Assembly: GCF_018614775.1 (NCBI RefSeq) | Contig: NZ_JAGGOF010000048.1 | Location: forward strand, 1-64,000 | DNA from: Pseudomonas fluorescens | GTDB lineage: Bacteria; Pseudomonadota; Gammaproteobacteria; Pseudomonadales; Pseudomonadaceae | DNA length: 64,000 nucleotides | Reading direction: 5' to 3' | Part shown: piece after piece, positions 35,806-44,585 of the stretch | Layout of the letters: each line of letters starts with the position of its first letter | Numbering within the stretch: the first letter of the stretch is position 1 | Notes under the pieces: model-generated | What the model was told of the DNA's origin: nothing | Databases searched by the model: none | Seen by the model: the letters and a program-made list of their open reading frames with translations, nothing else | Made by a program: the position numbers and the translations under genes

Positions 35806-36375
35806 ATGAAAAATGTCAGCCCCACCTACCTCAAGCATCAATTCCTGATCGCCATGCCGCACATGGCCGATCCGAACTTTGCCCACACCTTGACCTACAT
35901 TGTCGAGCACACGGCCAATGGGGCCATGGGGTTGGTGGTCAATCGCCCGCAGGAGTTGAACCTGGCGGACATTCTTGAGCAGTTGCGCCCCGACGTAGAG
36001 CCGCCGGTCCTGTGCCAGCACGTGCCGATTTTCATCGGCGGCCCGGTGCAGACCGACCGCGGCTTCGTGCTCCACCCGTCGGGGCCGACCTACCAGGCCA
36101 CCGTGGACCTCAACGGTGTGTCGCTGTCCACGTCCCAGGACGTGCTGTTCGCCATCGCCGACGGCGTCGGCCCGGCCAAAAGCCTGATCGCCCTTGGCTA
36201 CGCCGGCTGGGAAGCCGGGCAACTGGAAGCCGAGCTGGCCGACAACGCCTGGCTGACCTGCCCGTTCGACGCTGACATCCTGTTCAACACCAGCAGCGAA
36301 TTGCGCCTGGATGCGGCGGCCAGCCGGTTGGGGGTCAACCTCAGCCTGCTCACCAGCCAGGCGGGACACGCCTGA
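35806..36375 (+). CDS. yqgE: YqgE/AlgH family protein
   Basis: This 189-residue soluble protein starts MKNVSPTYLKHQFLIAMPHM and shows the family blocks YIVEHTANGAMGLVVNRPQE, PIFIGGPVQTDRGFVLH and GYAGWEAGQLEAEL. The biochemical role is unknown; AlgH in P. aeruginosa was linked to alginate regulation. The start at 35806 matches homologues; the longer frame passes through a REP palindrome. It overlaps ruvX by one base. Confidence 0.93.
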   Translation: MKNVSPTYLKHQFLIAMPHMADPNFAHTLTYIVEHTANGAMGLVVNRPQELNLADILEQLRPDVEPPVLCQHVPIFIGGPVQTDRGFVLHPSGPTYQATVDLNGVSLSTSQDVLFAIADGVGPAKSLIALGYAGWEAGQLEAELADNAWLTCPFDADILFNTSSELRLDAAASRLGVNLSLLTSQAGHA

Positions 36376-36812
36376 TGGCCCTGCGCTTGCTGCTGGGCTT
36401 CGATTACGGCACCAAACAGATCGGCGTTGCAGTCGGCCAGGTCATCACCGGCCAGGCTCGCGAGTTGTGCACCCTGAAGGCGCAGAACGGCGTGCCGGAC
36501 TGGAACCAGGTCGAAGCGCTGATCAAGGAGTGGAAACCCGATGCCGTGGTGGTGGGCCTGCCGCTGAACATGGACGGCACCCCCAGCGACATGTGCCTGC
36601 GCGCTGAAAAGTTTGCTCGCCGGCTCAATGGGCGTTTCAACCTGCCTTTCTATACCCACGACGAACGGCTGACCACCTTCGAGGCCAAGGGCGAGCGCCT
36701 GGTGCGCGGCGGGCAGAAAGGCAGTTACCGCGACAACCCGGTGGACGCCATCGCCGCCGCTCTGCTGCTGCAGGGCTGGCTCGACGCCAACGCCACCCTG
36801 TTCGACACCTGA
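36375..36812 (+). CDS. ruvX: Putative pre-16S rRNA nuclease / Holliday junction resolvase-like YqgF
   Basis: This 145-residue RNase H-fold protein has the first strand LLLGFDYGTKQIGVAVGQ with the catalytic aspartate, VVGLPLNMDGTPSDM, THDERLTTFEA and the late acidic DNPVDAIAAALLLQGW. The family processes the 5' end of 16S rRNA in E. coli. It shares one base with yqgE (TGATG), so the two are coupled. Confidence 0.94.
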   Translation: MALRLLLGFDYGTKQIGVAVGQVITGQARELCTLKAQNGVPDWNQVEALIKEWKPDAVVVGLPLNMDGTPSDMCLRAEKFARRLNGRFNLPFYTHDERLTTFEAKGERLVRGGQKGSYRDNPVDAIAAALLLQGWLDANATLFDT

Positions 36813-36817
36813 TTTTC

Positions 36818-36847
36818 TACAAAGCGCCGCCAGGGCGCTTTCTTTTA
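36818..36847 (+). terminator. Terminator or attenuator between ruvX and pyrR
   Basis: AAAGCGCC GCCA GGGCGCTTT followed by CTTTT forms a hairpin with a short U-rich tail. It may end the gshB-ruvX transcript and mark a separate pyr operon. Confidence 0.75.
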
Positions 36848-36896
36848 GCGATACACCGCGCCCCTCACACCGGCCCGGAAACCTGAAGGAGCCAGC

Positions 36897-37403
36897 ATGA
36901 GCCTGCCCAATCCTGCCGAACTGATCAGCCAGATGGCGATCCGTCTCACGGCCCACCTGGAACAACGCGGCATCCGCGAACCGCGCTACATCGGCATTCG
37001 CACCGGTGGCGTCTGGGTCGCCCAGGCCTTGCTCGATGAACTGGGCAGCCAATCGCCACTGGGCACCCTGGACGTGTCGTTCTACCGCGACGACTTCAGC
37101 CAGAACGGCCTGCACCCGCAGGTGCGTCCCTCGGCCCTGCCGTTCGAGATCGAAGGCCAACACCTGGTGCTGATCGACGATGTGCTGATGAGCGGGCGGA
37201 CCATCCGCGCTGCCATGAACGAGCTGTTCGATTATGGCCGCCCGGCCAGTGTGACGCTGGTGTGCCTGCTGGACCTGGACGCCGCCGAGCTGCCAATCCG
37301 CCCGAACGTGGTCGGCGCGACGCTGGCGCTGGCCGGCCACGAGCGGGTCAAGCTCTCCGGCCCCACACCGCTGCAGCTCGAACTGCAAGACCTTGCCCTT
37401 TAA
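36897..37403 (+). CDS. pyrR: Bifunctional pyr regulator / uracil phosphoribosyltransferase
   Basis: The 168-residue phosphoribosyltransferase-fold protein has the PRPP loop [20 protein letters not shown]. In Pseudomonas PyrR is found upstream of pyrB and affects pyrimidine gene expression, probably differently from the Bacillus attenuator. GAAGGAG precedes the ATG and a 24-base gap separates it from pyrB. I did not recognise a PyrR-type attenuator in the pyrB leader. Confidence 0.93.
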   Translation: MSLPNPAELISQMAIRLTAHLEQRGIREPRYIGIRTGGVWVAQALLDELGSQSPLGTLDVSFYRDDFSQNGLHPQVRPSALPFEIEGQHLVLIDDVLMSGRTIRAAMNELFDYGRPASVTLVCLLDLDAAELPIRPNVVGATLALAGHERVKLSGPTPLQLELQDLAL

Positions 37404-37427
37404 CTGCCCTTGTAAGAGTCCATTGCG

Positions 37428-38432
37428 ATGACGCCTCTCGAAACCAAGCGCCCGCTGCAGCTCAACGATCAGGGCCAGCTGCGGCACTTCCTGTCCCTCG
37501 ACGGCTTGCGCCGCGAGCTGCTGACGGAAATCCTCGACACCGCCGACTCGTTCCTCGAAGTCGGCGCCCGGGCGGTGAAGAAAGTCCCGTTGCTGCGCGG
37601 CAAGACCGTGTGCAACGTGTTCTTCGAAAACTCCACCCGCACCCGCACCACCTTCGAGCTGGCGGCCCAGCGGCTGTCGGCGGACGTGATCACCCTCAAC
37701 GTATCGACGTCCTCGGCGAGCAAGGGTGAAACCCTGCTCGACACCCTGCGCAACCTCGAAGCCATGGCCGCCGACATGTTCGTCGTGCGTCACGGCGACT
37801 CCGGCGCGGCGCATTTCATTGCCGAGCATGTCTGCCCACAGGTGGCGATCATCAACGGCGGCGACGGCCGTCACGCCCACCCGACCCAGGGCATGCTGGA
37901 CATGCTGACCATCCGCCGGCACAAGGGCAGCTTCGAGAACCTCTCGGTGGCCATCGTCGGCGACATCCTGCATTCGCGGGTGGCGCGCTCGAACATGCTG
38001 GCCCTCAAGACCCTCGGCTGCCCGGACATTCGCGTGATCGCGCCGAAGACCCTGCTGCCCATTGGCGTCGAGCAGTACGGCGTGAAGGTCTACACCGACA
38101 TGACCGAAGGCCTCAAGGATGTCGACGTGGTGATCATGCTACGCCTGCAGCGTGAACGCATGACCGGCGGCCTGCTGCCCAGCGAAGGCGAGTTCTATCG
38201 GCTCTATGGCCTGACCACCGCCCGCCTGGCCGGGGCCAAGCCGGACGCCATCGTCATGCACCCGGGGCCGATCAACCGTGGCGTGGAGATCGAGTCGGCG
38301 GTGGCCGATGGGCCGCATTCGGTGATCCTCAACCAGGTGACCTACGGCATCGCCATCCGCATGGCCGTGCTGTCCATGGCCATGAGCGGGCAAACGGCCC
38401 AGCGCCAATTCGACCAGGAGAACGCCCAGTGA
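37428..38432 (+). CDS. pyrB: Aspartate carbamoyltransferase catalytic subunit
   Basis: PyrB condenses carbamoyl phosphate and aspartate in the second step of pyrimidine synthesis. The 334 residues contain the carbamoyl-phosphate motif [27 protein letters not shown] and [11 protein letters not shown]. The N-terminal extension ([20 protein letters not shown]) is typical of the Pseudomonas enzyme, which forms a dodecamer with PyrC' instead of the PyrI regulatory chain. The end overlaps pyrC' by 4 bases. Confidence 0.97.
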   Translation: MTPLETKRPLQLNDQGQLRHFLSLDGLRRELLTEILDTADSFLEVGARAVKKVPLLRGKTVCNVFFENSTRTRTTFELAAQRLSADVITLNVSTSSASKGETLLDTLRNLEAMAADMFVVRHGDSGAAHFIAEHVCPQVAIINGGDGRHAHPTQGMLDMLTIRRHKGSFENLSVAIVGDILHSRVARSNMLALKTLGCPDIRVIAPKTLLPIGVEQYGVKVYTDMTEGLKDVDVVIMLRLQRERMTGGLLPSEGEFYRLYGLTTARLAGAKPDAIVMHPGPINRGVEIESAVADGPHSVILNQVTYGIAIRMAVLSMAMSGQTAQRQFDQENAQ

Positions 38433-39700
38433 AACTCAGCATTCTCGGCGCACGCGTGATCGATCCGGCCAGCGGCCTGGATCAAGTGACCGATATCCAT
38501 ATCGATGCCTGCAAAATCGTCGCCCTGGGCGCCCCGCCCGCCGGCTTTGTCGCCGTCGAGACCGTCGACGCCCAAGGCCTGGTGGCCGCGCCTGGCCTGG
38601 TGGACCTGAACGTGGCCCTGCGCGAACCCGGCTACAGCCGCAAGGGCAGCATCGTCAGCGAAACCCGGGCCGCCGCCGCCGGTGGCGTGACCAGCCTGTG
38701 CTGTCCGCCGCAGACCCGACCGGTGCTGGACACCTCGGCCGTGGCTGAACTGATCCTCGACCGTGCCCGCGAAGCCGGCAACACCAAGGTCTTCCCGATC
38801 GGCGCACTGAGCAAAGGCCTCGACGGCGAGCAACTGGCCGAACTCATCGCCCTGCGCGACGCCGGTTGCGTGGCGTTCGGCAACGGCCTGAACAGTTTCC
38901 GCAACACCCGCACCCTGTGCCGCGCCCTGGAGTACGCGGCGACCTTTGGCTTGACGGTGATTTTCAACTCCCAGGATCACGACCTGGCCGAGGGTGGCCT
39001 GGCCCACGAAGGCCCGACCGCCAGCTTCCTCGGCCTGCCGGGTATCCCGGAAACCGCCGAGACCGTGGCCCTGGCCCGGGACCTGCTGCTGGTGGAGCAA
39101 AGCGGCGTACGCGCGCACTTCAGCCAGTTGACCAGCGCCCGTGGTGCGGCGCTGATCGCCCAGGCCCAGGCCCGTGGCTTGCCGGTCACCGCCGATGTGG
39201 CGCTGTACCAACTGATCCTGACGGACGAAGCGCTGATCGATTTCAACAGCGTCTACCACGTCCAGCCGCCGCTGCGCACCCGCGCCGACCGCGATGGCTT
39301 GCGCGAGGCGGTGAAATCCGGGGTGATCTCGGCCATTTCCAGCCATCACCAGCCCCACGAGCGCGATGCCAAGCTGGCACCGTTCGGCGCCACCGAGCCC
39401 GGCATCAGCAGCGTCGAACTGCTGTTGCCGCTGGCGATGACCCTAGTGGAAGACGGCTTGCTGGACCTGCCTACACTGCTGGCACGCTTGAGCGCCGGCC
39501 CGGCCCAGGCCCTGCAATTGCCGGCCGGGAAACTGGCCGTGGGTGCGGCAGCGGACCTGGTGCTGTTTGATCCGGCAGCTTCGACCGTGGCCGGCGAAGC
39601 CTGGCGCTCGAAGGGCGACAACTGCCCATTCCTGGGCCACAGCCTGCCGGGGGTGGTGCGGTATACCCTGATGGATGGGCGGATCACTCACCAGGCCTGA
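38429..39700 (+). CDS. pyrC': Inactive dihydroorotase-like PyrC' (structural partner of PyrB)
   Basis: This 423-residue amidohydrolase-fold protein is homologous to dihydroorotase but lacks the zinc site. Where active enzymes read DxHxHxR, this sequence reads [20 protein letters not shown], with both histidines replaced by Asn and Ala. In P. putida and P. aeruginosa the equivalent protein has no dihydroorotase activity and is needed to assemble aspartate carbamoyltransferase. The 4-base overlap with pyrB supports fixed co-production. An active pyrC must lie elsewhere. Confidence 0.94.
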   Translation: MKLSILGARVIDPASGLDQVTDIHIDACKIVALGAPPAGFVAVETVDAQGLVAAPGLVDLNVALREPGYSRKGSIVSETRAAAAGGVTSLCCPPQTRPVLDTSAVAELILDRAREAGNTKVFPIGALSKGLDGEQLAELIALRDAGCVAFGNGLNSFRNTRTLCRALEYAATFGLTVIFNSQDHDLAEGGLAHEGPTASFLGLPGIPETAETVALARDLLLVEQSGVRAHFSQLTSARGAALIAQAQARGLPVTADVALYQLILTDEALIDFNSVYHVQPPLRTRADRDGLREAVKSGVISAISSHHQPHERDAKLAPFGATEPGISSVELLLPLAMTLVEDGLLDLPTLLARLSAGPAQALQLPAGKLAVGAAADLVLFDPAASTVAGEAWRSKGDNCPFLGHSLPGVVRYTLMDGRITHQA

Positions 39701-39713
39701 CACCGCGTCGCGC

Positions 39714-39810
39714 CCATCGCGAGCAGGCTCGCTCCCACAGGGATCTTCGGTGAACACATGACCTGTGAACACCTCGGCCCAATGTGGGAGCGAGCCTGCT
39801 CGCGATTGCA
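39714..39810. repeat. REP pair in outward arrangement
   Basis: CATCGCGAGCAGGCTCGCTCCCACAG lies at about 39715-39740, and TGTGGGAGCGAGCCTGCTCGCGATTG at about 39783-39808. The arms face the opposite way from the other doublets: GCTCCCAC ends point inward. They lie between the convergent pyrC' and TM2 genes. Confidence 0.85.
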
Positions 39811-39829
39811 GGCGACTCGGTACCCTGAC

Positions 39830-40258
39830 TTACTGAAAAGCCCCCCGCTTCTGCGCATTACGAATCGAAACCTGGTCATTCAGTGTCCAGAAGTCATACA
39901 GCACCCCCAGGAAAAACACCCCGCCGGTCAGCAGGTAGATGATGCCGCTGAGCCATTTGCCCTGATACATGCGGTGCACGCCGAGCACCCCGAGGAAGGT
40001 CAGCAGGACCCACGCCACGGTGTATTCGATGGGCCCCGGGGTAAAGCGCAGGTCCGCTTCGCGATCCATGGCCGGAATCAGGAACAGGTCGATCAGCCAG
40101 CCGATACCCAGCAGGCCGAAGGTGAAGAACCAGATCGTACCGGTGACCGGCTTGCCGTAATAAAAGCGATGGGCACCGGTGAAACCGAAAATCCACAGCA
40201 GATAACCGATGATTTTGCTGTGGGTGTCGTGGAGGGTGTCCGGTTGATAGCTGTTCAT
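39830..40258 (-). CDS. TM2-domain membrane protein
   Basis: The 142-residue protein carries two TM2-type helix pairs: IIGYLLWIFGFTGAHRFYYG and later LLTFLGVLGVHRMYQGKWLS. Each begins with the characteristic G-x-HRFY-type turn, and there are about four membrane segments. The function is unknown. It is transcribed alone, convergent with pyrC', with GAAAGAGAC as ribosome site. Confidence 0.85.
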   Translation of the reverse strand: MNSYQPDTLHDTHSKIIGYLLWIFGFTGAHRFYYGKPVTGTIWFFTFGLLGIGWLIDLFLIPAMDREADLRFTPGPIEYTVAWVLLTFLGVLGVHRMYQGKWLSGIIYLLTGGVFFLGVLYDFWTLNDQVSIRNAQKRGAFQ

Positions 40259-40507
40259 GAAGAGTCTCTTTCACCTCGATAGATAAATTTTTTCGGACTT
40301 TTTGTGACTTATTAATGTCTCGCCGACAAGCGGTCTTAAGCCGTCGCACTCCGTGAAAGGCCCGTGGCATAGGGGTTCTGTCGGAAAATCAGGCCAAATT
40401 GCCGCATTTGGACGGGTTTTACCCAGGGTCTTGAATCGACCAACGGCCTCGGGAGGGTGAAAAAAGCTGTTATAAAGTTGCGCGCTAACCTTTATGAGCC
40501 CTGCCTA

Positions 40508-41119
40508 ATGCGTCCATTTTTCAAGACATGGCTAACCATTTGCCTATTATTGCCACTGGCCGCTCACGCCACCAATCGTGAGCAACGTCTTCCCAACGTC
40601 AACGGCTACACCCCGAAATCCCATGTTTCTGCTCCTTCGAGCAAGAACAAGCCAGGCGTCCAGCGCCTGAGCACCGCCAGCAGCAAGCTGGTACCGCCCA
40701 TGGCGAACAAAACCAGCAGCAACGTGCTGAGCCGCGCCGTCAATGTACTGGGTACACCTTATCGTTGGGGCGGCAGTAGCCCAAGTAAAGGGTTTGATTG
40801 CAGTGGACTGGTGAAATACGCCTTCAACGACACCACGTTTGACCTGCCGCGTACGTCCAACGCCATGGCGGCCGGTCATGGCGATAACGTCGAGCGCAAG
40901 GACCTCAAGCCGGGCGACCTGATTTTCTTCAAGCTCAAGAGTCGCCGGGTCAACCACGTGGCGATCTACCTGGGCAACGACCGCTTCATCCACGCCCCGC
41001 GCCGGGGCAAGTCGGTGACCATCGACACCTTGAACAAACCGTACTGGGACAGCCACTACGTGGTTGCCAAGCGCGTGTTGCCGAAAGAACCGGCCGGGTT
41101 GCGGGTCGTCCAACGCTGA
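40508..41119 (+). CDS. NlpC/P60-family cell-wall hydrolase
   Basis: This 203-residue exported protein has a signal sequence (FFKTWLTICLLLPLAAHA, residues 4-21) and a Ser/Lys-rich linker. A C-terminal NlpC/P60 domain follows: catalytic cysteine in KGFDCSGLVKYAF and histidine in VNHVAIYLGNDRFIHAPRRG. It probably cuts peptide bonds of peptidoglycan stems. I start at 40508 because the signal begins there, although the ribosome site is weak. TATAAA at 40471-40476 is a possible -10 box giving a very short leader. Confidence 0.88.
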   Translation: MRPFFKTWLTICLLLPLAAHATNREQRLPNVNGYTPKSHVSAPSSKNKPGVQRLSTASSKLVPPMANKTSSNVLSRAVNVLGTPYRWGGSSPSKGFDCSGLVKYAFNDTTFDLPRTSNAMAAGHGDNVERKDLKPGDLIFFKLKSRRVNHVAIYLGNDRFIHAPRRGKSVTIDTLNKPYWDSHYVVAKRVLPKEPAGLRVVQR

Positions 41120-41132
41120 TACCCCCTGCCTG

Positions 41133-41163
41133 GTCGTTCCCACGCAGAGCGTGGGAACGATCA
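41133..41163. repeat. TCGTTCCCACGC-family repeat, short copy acting as hairpin
   Basis: GTCGTTCCCACGC-AGA-GCGTGGGAACGAT is a nearly perfect hairpin (13-base arms, 3-base loop), the minimal form of the family. It lies exactly between the convergent NlpC and pilT genes and could serve as a bidirectional terminator, although without a T-run. Confidence 0.85.
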
Positions 41164-41172
41164 GAGCGCCCC

Positions 41173-42207
41173 TCAGAAATTATCCGGCGTACGCGCCCGC
41201 TCCCGTGCATGCTCGCGGCTGATCAAGCCCTTGGTCACCAGATCCTTCAGGCACATGTCCAGCGTCTGCATCCCCAGCGATCCGCCGGTCTGGATTGACG
41301 AATACATCTGCGCGATCTTGTCTTCGCGGATCAGGTTACGGATGGCCGATGTCCCCAGCATGATCTCGTGCGCGGCGACCCGGCCGCCGCCGATCTTCTT
41401 CACCAGTGTCTGGGAGATCACCGCCTGCAACGACTCCGACAGCATCGAACGCACCATGGACTTCTCATCGCCCGGGAACACGTCCACCACCCGGTCGATG
41501 GTCTTGGCCGCCGACGTGGTGTGCAGCGTGCCGAATACCAGATGCCCGGTCTCGGCGGCAGTCAGCGCCAGGCGGATGGTCTCCAGGTCGCGCATCTCCC
41601 CCACCAGGATCACGTCCGGGTCTTCCCGCAGGGCCGAGCGCAGGGCCGTTGAGAAACTTTGCGTGTCACGGTGCACCTCGCGCTGGTTGATCAGACACTT
41701 GCGCGGTTCATGAACGAACTCGATGGGGTCTTCGATGGTGAGGATGTGATGGTGCTTGTGGCTGTTCAGGTAGTCGATCATCGCCGCCAGGGTGGTGGAC
41801 TTGCCTGAACCGGTCGGTCCGGTCACCAGGACCAGCCCGCGCGGCGCCTCGGTCACTTTGCGAAACACTTCGCCCATCCCCAGGTCTTCCATGGTCAGGA
41901 CCTTCGACGGAATGGTCCTGAACACCGCGCCCGCGCCGCGATTCTGATTGAATGCGTTGACCCGAAACCGTGCAACGCCCGGCACTTCGAAGGAAAAGTC
42001 GGTCTCCAGGAGTTTTTCGTAATCCACGCGCTGCCGGTCGTTCATGATGTCGTAGATCAACTCATGGACCTGCTTGTGATCCAGCGCCGGCAGGTTGATC
42101 CGCCGCACATCGCCATCCACCCGGATCATCGGCGGCAGCCCGGCGGACAGGTGCAGGTCCGACGCTCCCTGTTTGGCGCTGAACGCCAGCAGTTCAGTGA
42201 TATCCAT
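41173..42207 (-). CDS. pilT: Type IV pilus retraction ATPase PilT
   Basis: PilT powers pilus disassembly. The 344 residues match the usual length. Motifs: Walker A LVTGPTGSGKSTTLAAMIDY, Walker B DVILVGEMRDLETIRLALTA, His box TGHLVFGTLHTTSAAKTIDR, and the retraction motif AIRNLIRE near residue 290. The ATG at 42207 gives MDITELLAFSAKQGASDLHL. It is divergent from yggS with a 56-base gap. PilU is not next to it. Confidence 0.97.
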   Translation of the reverse strand: MDITELLAFSAKQGASDLHLSAGLPPMIRVDGDVRRINLPALDHKQVHELIYDIMNDRQRVDYEKLLETDFSFEVPGVARFRVNAFNQNRGAGAVFRTIPSKVLTMEDLGMGEVFRKVTEAPRGLVLVTGPTGSGKSTTLAAMIDYLNSHKHHHILTIEDPIEFVHEPRKCLINQREVHRDTQSFSTALRSALREDPDVILVGEMRDLETIRLALTAAETGHLVFGTLHTTSAAKTIDRVVDVFPGDEKSMVRSMLSESLQAVISQTLVKKIGGGRVAAHEIMLGTSAIRNLIREDKIAQMYSSIQTGGSLGMQTLDMCLKDLVTKGLISREHARERARTPDNF

Positions 42208-42263
42208 AGCGCTCCTCAATTCCAGTAGAATGCCGCGAACCTCAGACCCGCTGGCGCTTCTTT

Positions 42264-42950
42264 ATGTCCACGATAGCAGACAACATTGCTCAGGTTAGTT
42301 CGCGTATCCGCGCTGCGGAACAGGCCGCCCAACGATCGGCCCACAGCGTGCAGTTACTGGCGGTGAGCAAGACCAAGCCCGTCCAGGCCCTGCGCGAAGC
42401 CTATGCCGCCGGCCTGCGGGACTTCGGCGAGAACTACCTGCAAGAAGCCTTGAGCAAGCAGGCCGAACTGACCGACCTGCCCTTGACATGGCACTTCATC
42501 GGCCCCATTCAATCGAACAAGACACGCGCTATTGCCGAACATTTTGATTGGGTGCATTCCGTGGACCGTTTGAAAATTGCCCAGCGCCTGTCCGAACAGC
42601 GCCCGGCCGGGTTGCCGCCACTGAACATCTGCATCCAGGTCAATGTCAGCGGTGAAGCCAGCAAGTCCGGCTGCACCCCGGCGGACCTGCCTGCCCTGGC
42701 CAACGCCATCGGCGCCTTGCCGCGCCTGAAGCTGCGTGGGCTGATGGCGATTCCCGAGCCGACCGAAGAACGCGCCGTCCAGGACGCGGCGTTCGCCGCC
42801 GTTCAACGCCTGCAAGCCAGCCTGGAACTGCCGTTGGACACCCTTTCCATGGGCATGAGTCACGACCTCGAGTCGGCCATCGCCCAAGGCGCCACCTGGG
42901 TACGGATCGGCACTGCGCTGTTTGGTGCCCGCGACTACAGCGCGGGCTGA
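42264..42950 (+). CDS. yggS: YggS-family pyridoxal phosphate homeostasis protein
   Basis: The 228-residue single-domain PLP-binding TIM barrel carries the Schiff-base lysine in LLAVSKTKPVQALREAY. Other family markers are FGENYLQEAL, WHFIGPIQSNKTRAIAEHFD and LSMGMSHDLESAIAQGATWV. Homologues keep free PLP and amino-acid pools in balance. It heads the yggS-proC-yggT group. Confidence 0.95.
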   Translation: MSTIADNIAQVSSRIRAAEQAAQRSAHSVQLLAVSKTKPVQALREAYAAGLRDFGENYLQEALSKQAELTDLPLTWHFIGPIQSNKTRAIAEHFDWVHSVDRLKIAQRLSEQRPAGLPPLNICIQVNVSGEASKSGCTPADLPALANAIGALPRLKLRGLMAIPEPTEERAVQDAAFAAVQRLQASLELPLDTLSMGMSHDLESAIAQGATWVRIGTALFGARDYSAG

Positions 42951-42992
42951 CCGCCAGCCATGCCGACTCAACTCTCTAATCAAGGACCAGTC

Positions 42993-43811
42993 ATGAGCAA
43001 CATGCGTATTGCCTTCATCGGCGCCGGCAACATGGCCGCCAGCCTGATCGGCGGCCTGCGGGCCAAGGGTCTGGACGCTTCACAGATCCGCGCCAGCGAT
43101 CCGGGGGCAGAGGCCCGCGCCCGGGTGAGCGCCGAGCACGGTATCGAAACCTTTGCCGACAACGCCCAAGCGGTCGATGGCGCGGACGTCGTTGTGCTGG
43201 CGGTCAAGCCACAAGCGATGAAAACCGTGTGCGAAGCCCTTCGCCCAAGCCTCAAGCCCCAGCAACTGGTGGTGTCGATCGCCGCGGGCATCACCTGCGC
43301 CAGCATGAACAACTGGCTCGGTGACCCACCCATCGTCCGCTGCATGCCCAACACCCCGGCGCTGTTGCGCCAGGGCGCCAGCGGCCTGTTCGCCACCGCC
43401 CGGGTCAGCACCGAGCAACGCCGACAGGCCGAGGAACTGCTGTCGGCCGTCGGCCTGGCGTTGTGGCTGGAGACCGAGCAGCAGTTGGACGCCGTCACCG
43501 CCGTCTCGGGCTCGGGCCCGGCGTACTTCTTCCTGCTGATCGAGGCCATGACCGCCGCCGGCGAGAAACTCGGCCTGCCCCGTGAGATCGCCGCCAAGCT
43601 GACGTTGCAGACCGCCTTGGGCGCGGCCCATATGGCGACCTCCAGCGATGTCGATGCAGCTGAGCTGCGCCGCCGCGTGACCTCGCCGGCCGGCACCACC
43701 GAAGCGGCCATCAAATCGTTCCAGGCCGGGGGCTTCGAAGCCCTGGTGGAAAAAGCACTCGGCGCCGCCGCGCACCGCTCGGCCGAAATGGCCGAACAAC
43801 TGGGCCAATAA
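42993..43811 (+). CDS. proC: Pyrroline-5-carboxylate reductase
   Basis: ProC reduces pyrroline-5-carboxylate to proline with NAD(P)H. The 272-residue product starts MSNMRIAFIGAGNMAASLIG (Rossmann glycine motif) and has VLAVKPQAM, VRCMPNTPALLRQGASGLFA, and AVSGSGPAYFFLLIEAM. GGACCAG precedes the ATG at 42993; MRIAFIG at 43002 is an alternative start. Confidence 0.96.
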   Translation: MSNMRIAFIGAGNMAASLIGGLRAKGLDASQIRASDPGAEARARVSAEHGIETFADNAQAVDGADVVVLAVKPQAMKTVCEALRPSLKPQQLVVSIAAGITCASMNNWLGDPPIVRCMPNTPALLRQGASGLFATARVSTEQRRQAEELLSAVGLALWLETEQQLDAVTAVSGSGPAYFFLLIEAMTAAGEKLGLPREIAAKLTLQTALGAAHMATSSDVDAAELRRRVTSPAGTTEAAIKSFQAGGFEALVEKALGAAAHRSAEMAEQLGQ

Positions 43812-43821
43812 GGAGCCATTC

Positions 43822-44412
43822 ATGATCGGATTGAACACCGCAGCGGTCTACGTGCTGCAAACCCTCGGCAGCCTGTACCTGCTGATCGTGCTGATGCGTT
43901 TCGTGCTGCAACTGGTGCGCGCCAACTTCTACAACCCGCTGTGCCAGTTCATCGTCAAGGCCACCCAACCGCTGCTCAAACCCCTGCGCCGTATCATCCC
44001 CAGCCTGTTCGGCCTGGATATGTCGTCGCTGGTGCTGGCAATCCTCGTGCAAATGGCGCTGATGGCCCTGACCCTGCTGCTGACCTACGGCACCACCGGC
44101 AACCCGCTGCAACTGCTGATCTGGTCGATCATCGGCGTCACCGCGCTGTTCCTGAAGATTTTCTTCTTCGCCCTGATCATCAGCGTGATCCTGTCGTGGG
44201 TTGCGCCAGGCAGCCACAACCCCGGCGCCGAGCTGGTGAACCAGATCTGCGAGCCGGCCCTGGCGCCGTTCCGTCGCATCGTGCCGAACCTCGGCGGCCT
44301 GGATATCTCGCCGATCCTGGCGTTCATGGTGCTCAAACTGCTCGACATGCTGGTGATCAATAACCTGGCGGCGATGACCATGATGCCGGATATCCTGCGC
44401 CTGCTGATCTGA
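43822..44412 (+). CDS. YggT-family membrane protein
   Basis: The 196-residue protein carries two YggT repeats, each with two helices and an amphipathic FYNPLCQFIVKATQPLLKPL or VNQICEPALAPFRRIVPNLG segment. The function is not established. AGGAG precedes the start, and it lies 10 bases after proC, the conserved arrangement. Confidence 0.92.
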   Translation: MIGLNTAAVYVLQTLGSLYLLIVLMRFVLQLVRANFYNPLCQFIVKATQPLLKPLRRIIPSLFGLDMSSLVLAILVQMALMALTLLLTYGTTGNPLQLLIWSIIGVTALFLKIFFFALIISVILSWVAPGSHNPGAELVNQICEPALAPFRRIVPNLGGLDISPILAFMVLKLLDMLVINNLAAMTMMPDILRLLI

Positions 44413-44420
44413 CCCCCCTC

Positions 44421-44505
44421 GCTCGTTCCCACGCTCTGCGTCACCCTAAAGCGGAACGCGGAGCGTCCCCGGCGACATTCCCACGCGGAGCATGGGAACG
44501 ATCGG
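44421..44505. repeat. TCGTTCCCACGC-family palindromic repeat, copy 4
   Basis: GCTCGTTCCCACGCTCTGCG and the inverted CACGCGGAGCATGGGAACGA flank GGAACGCGGAGCGTCCC. It lies between yggT and metX; the remaining 80 bases before metX carry a small CCGCT/AGCGG hairpin. Confidence 0.82.
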
Positions 44506-44585
44506 CGTCAGTCGGCGATTTCCTTGGTTGCCGCTAACTCCAGCGGTCTTTAGACTTACGCCTCATTTCAACGAGAGCAGGGTCG

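Noticed and set aside
36198-37973. 591-codon minus-strand frame opposite ruvX, pyrR and pyrB
   Set aside because: Crosses three well-supported genes on the other strand and has shadow-type composition.
38342-39358. 338-codon minus-strand frame opposite pyrC'
   Set aside because: Antisense shadow; no ribosome site or domain.
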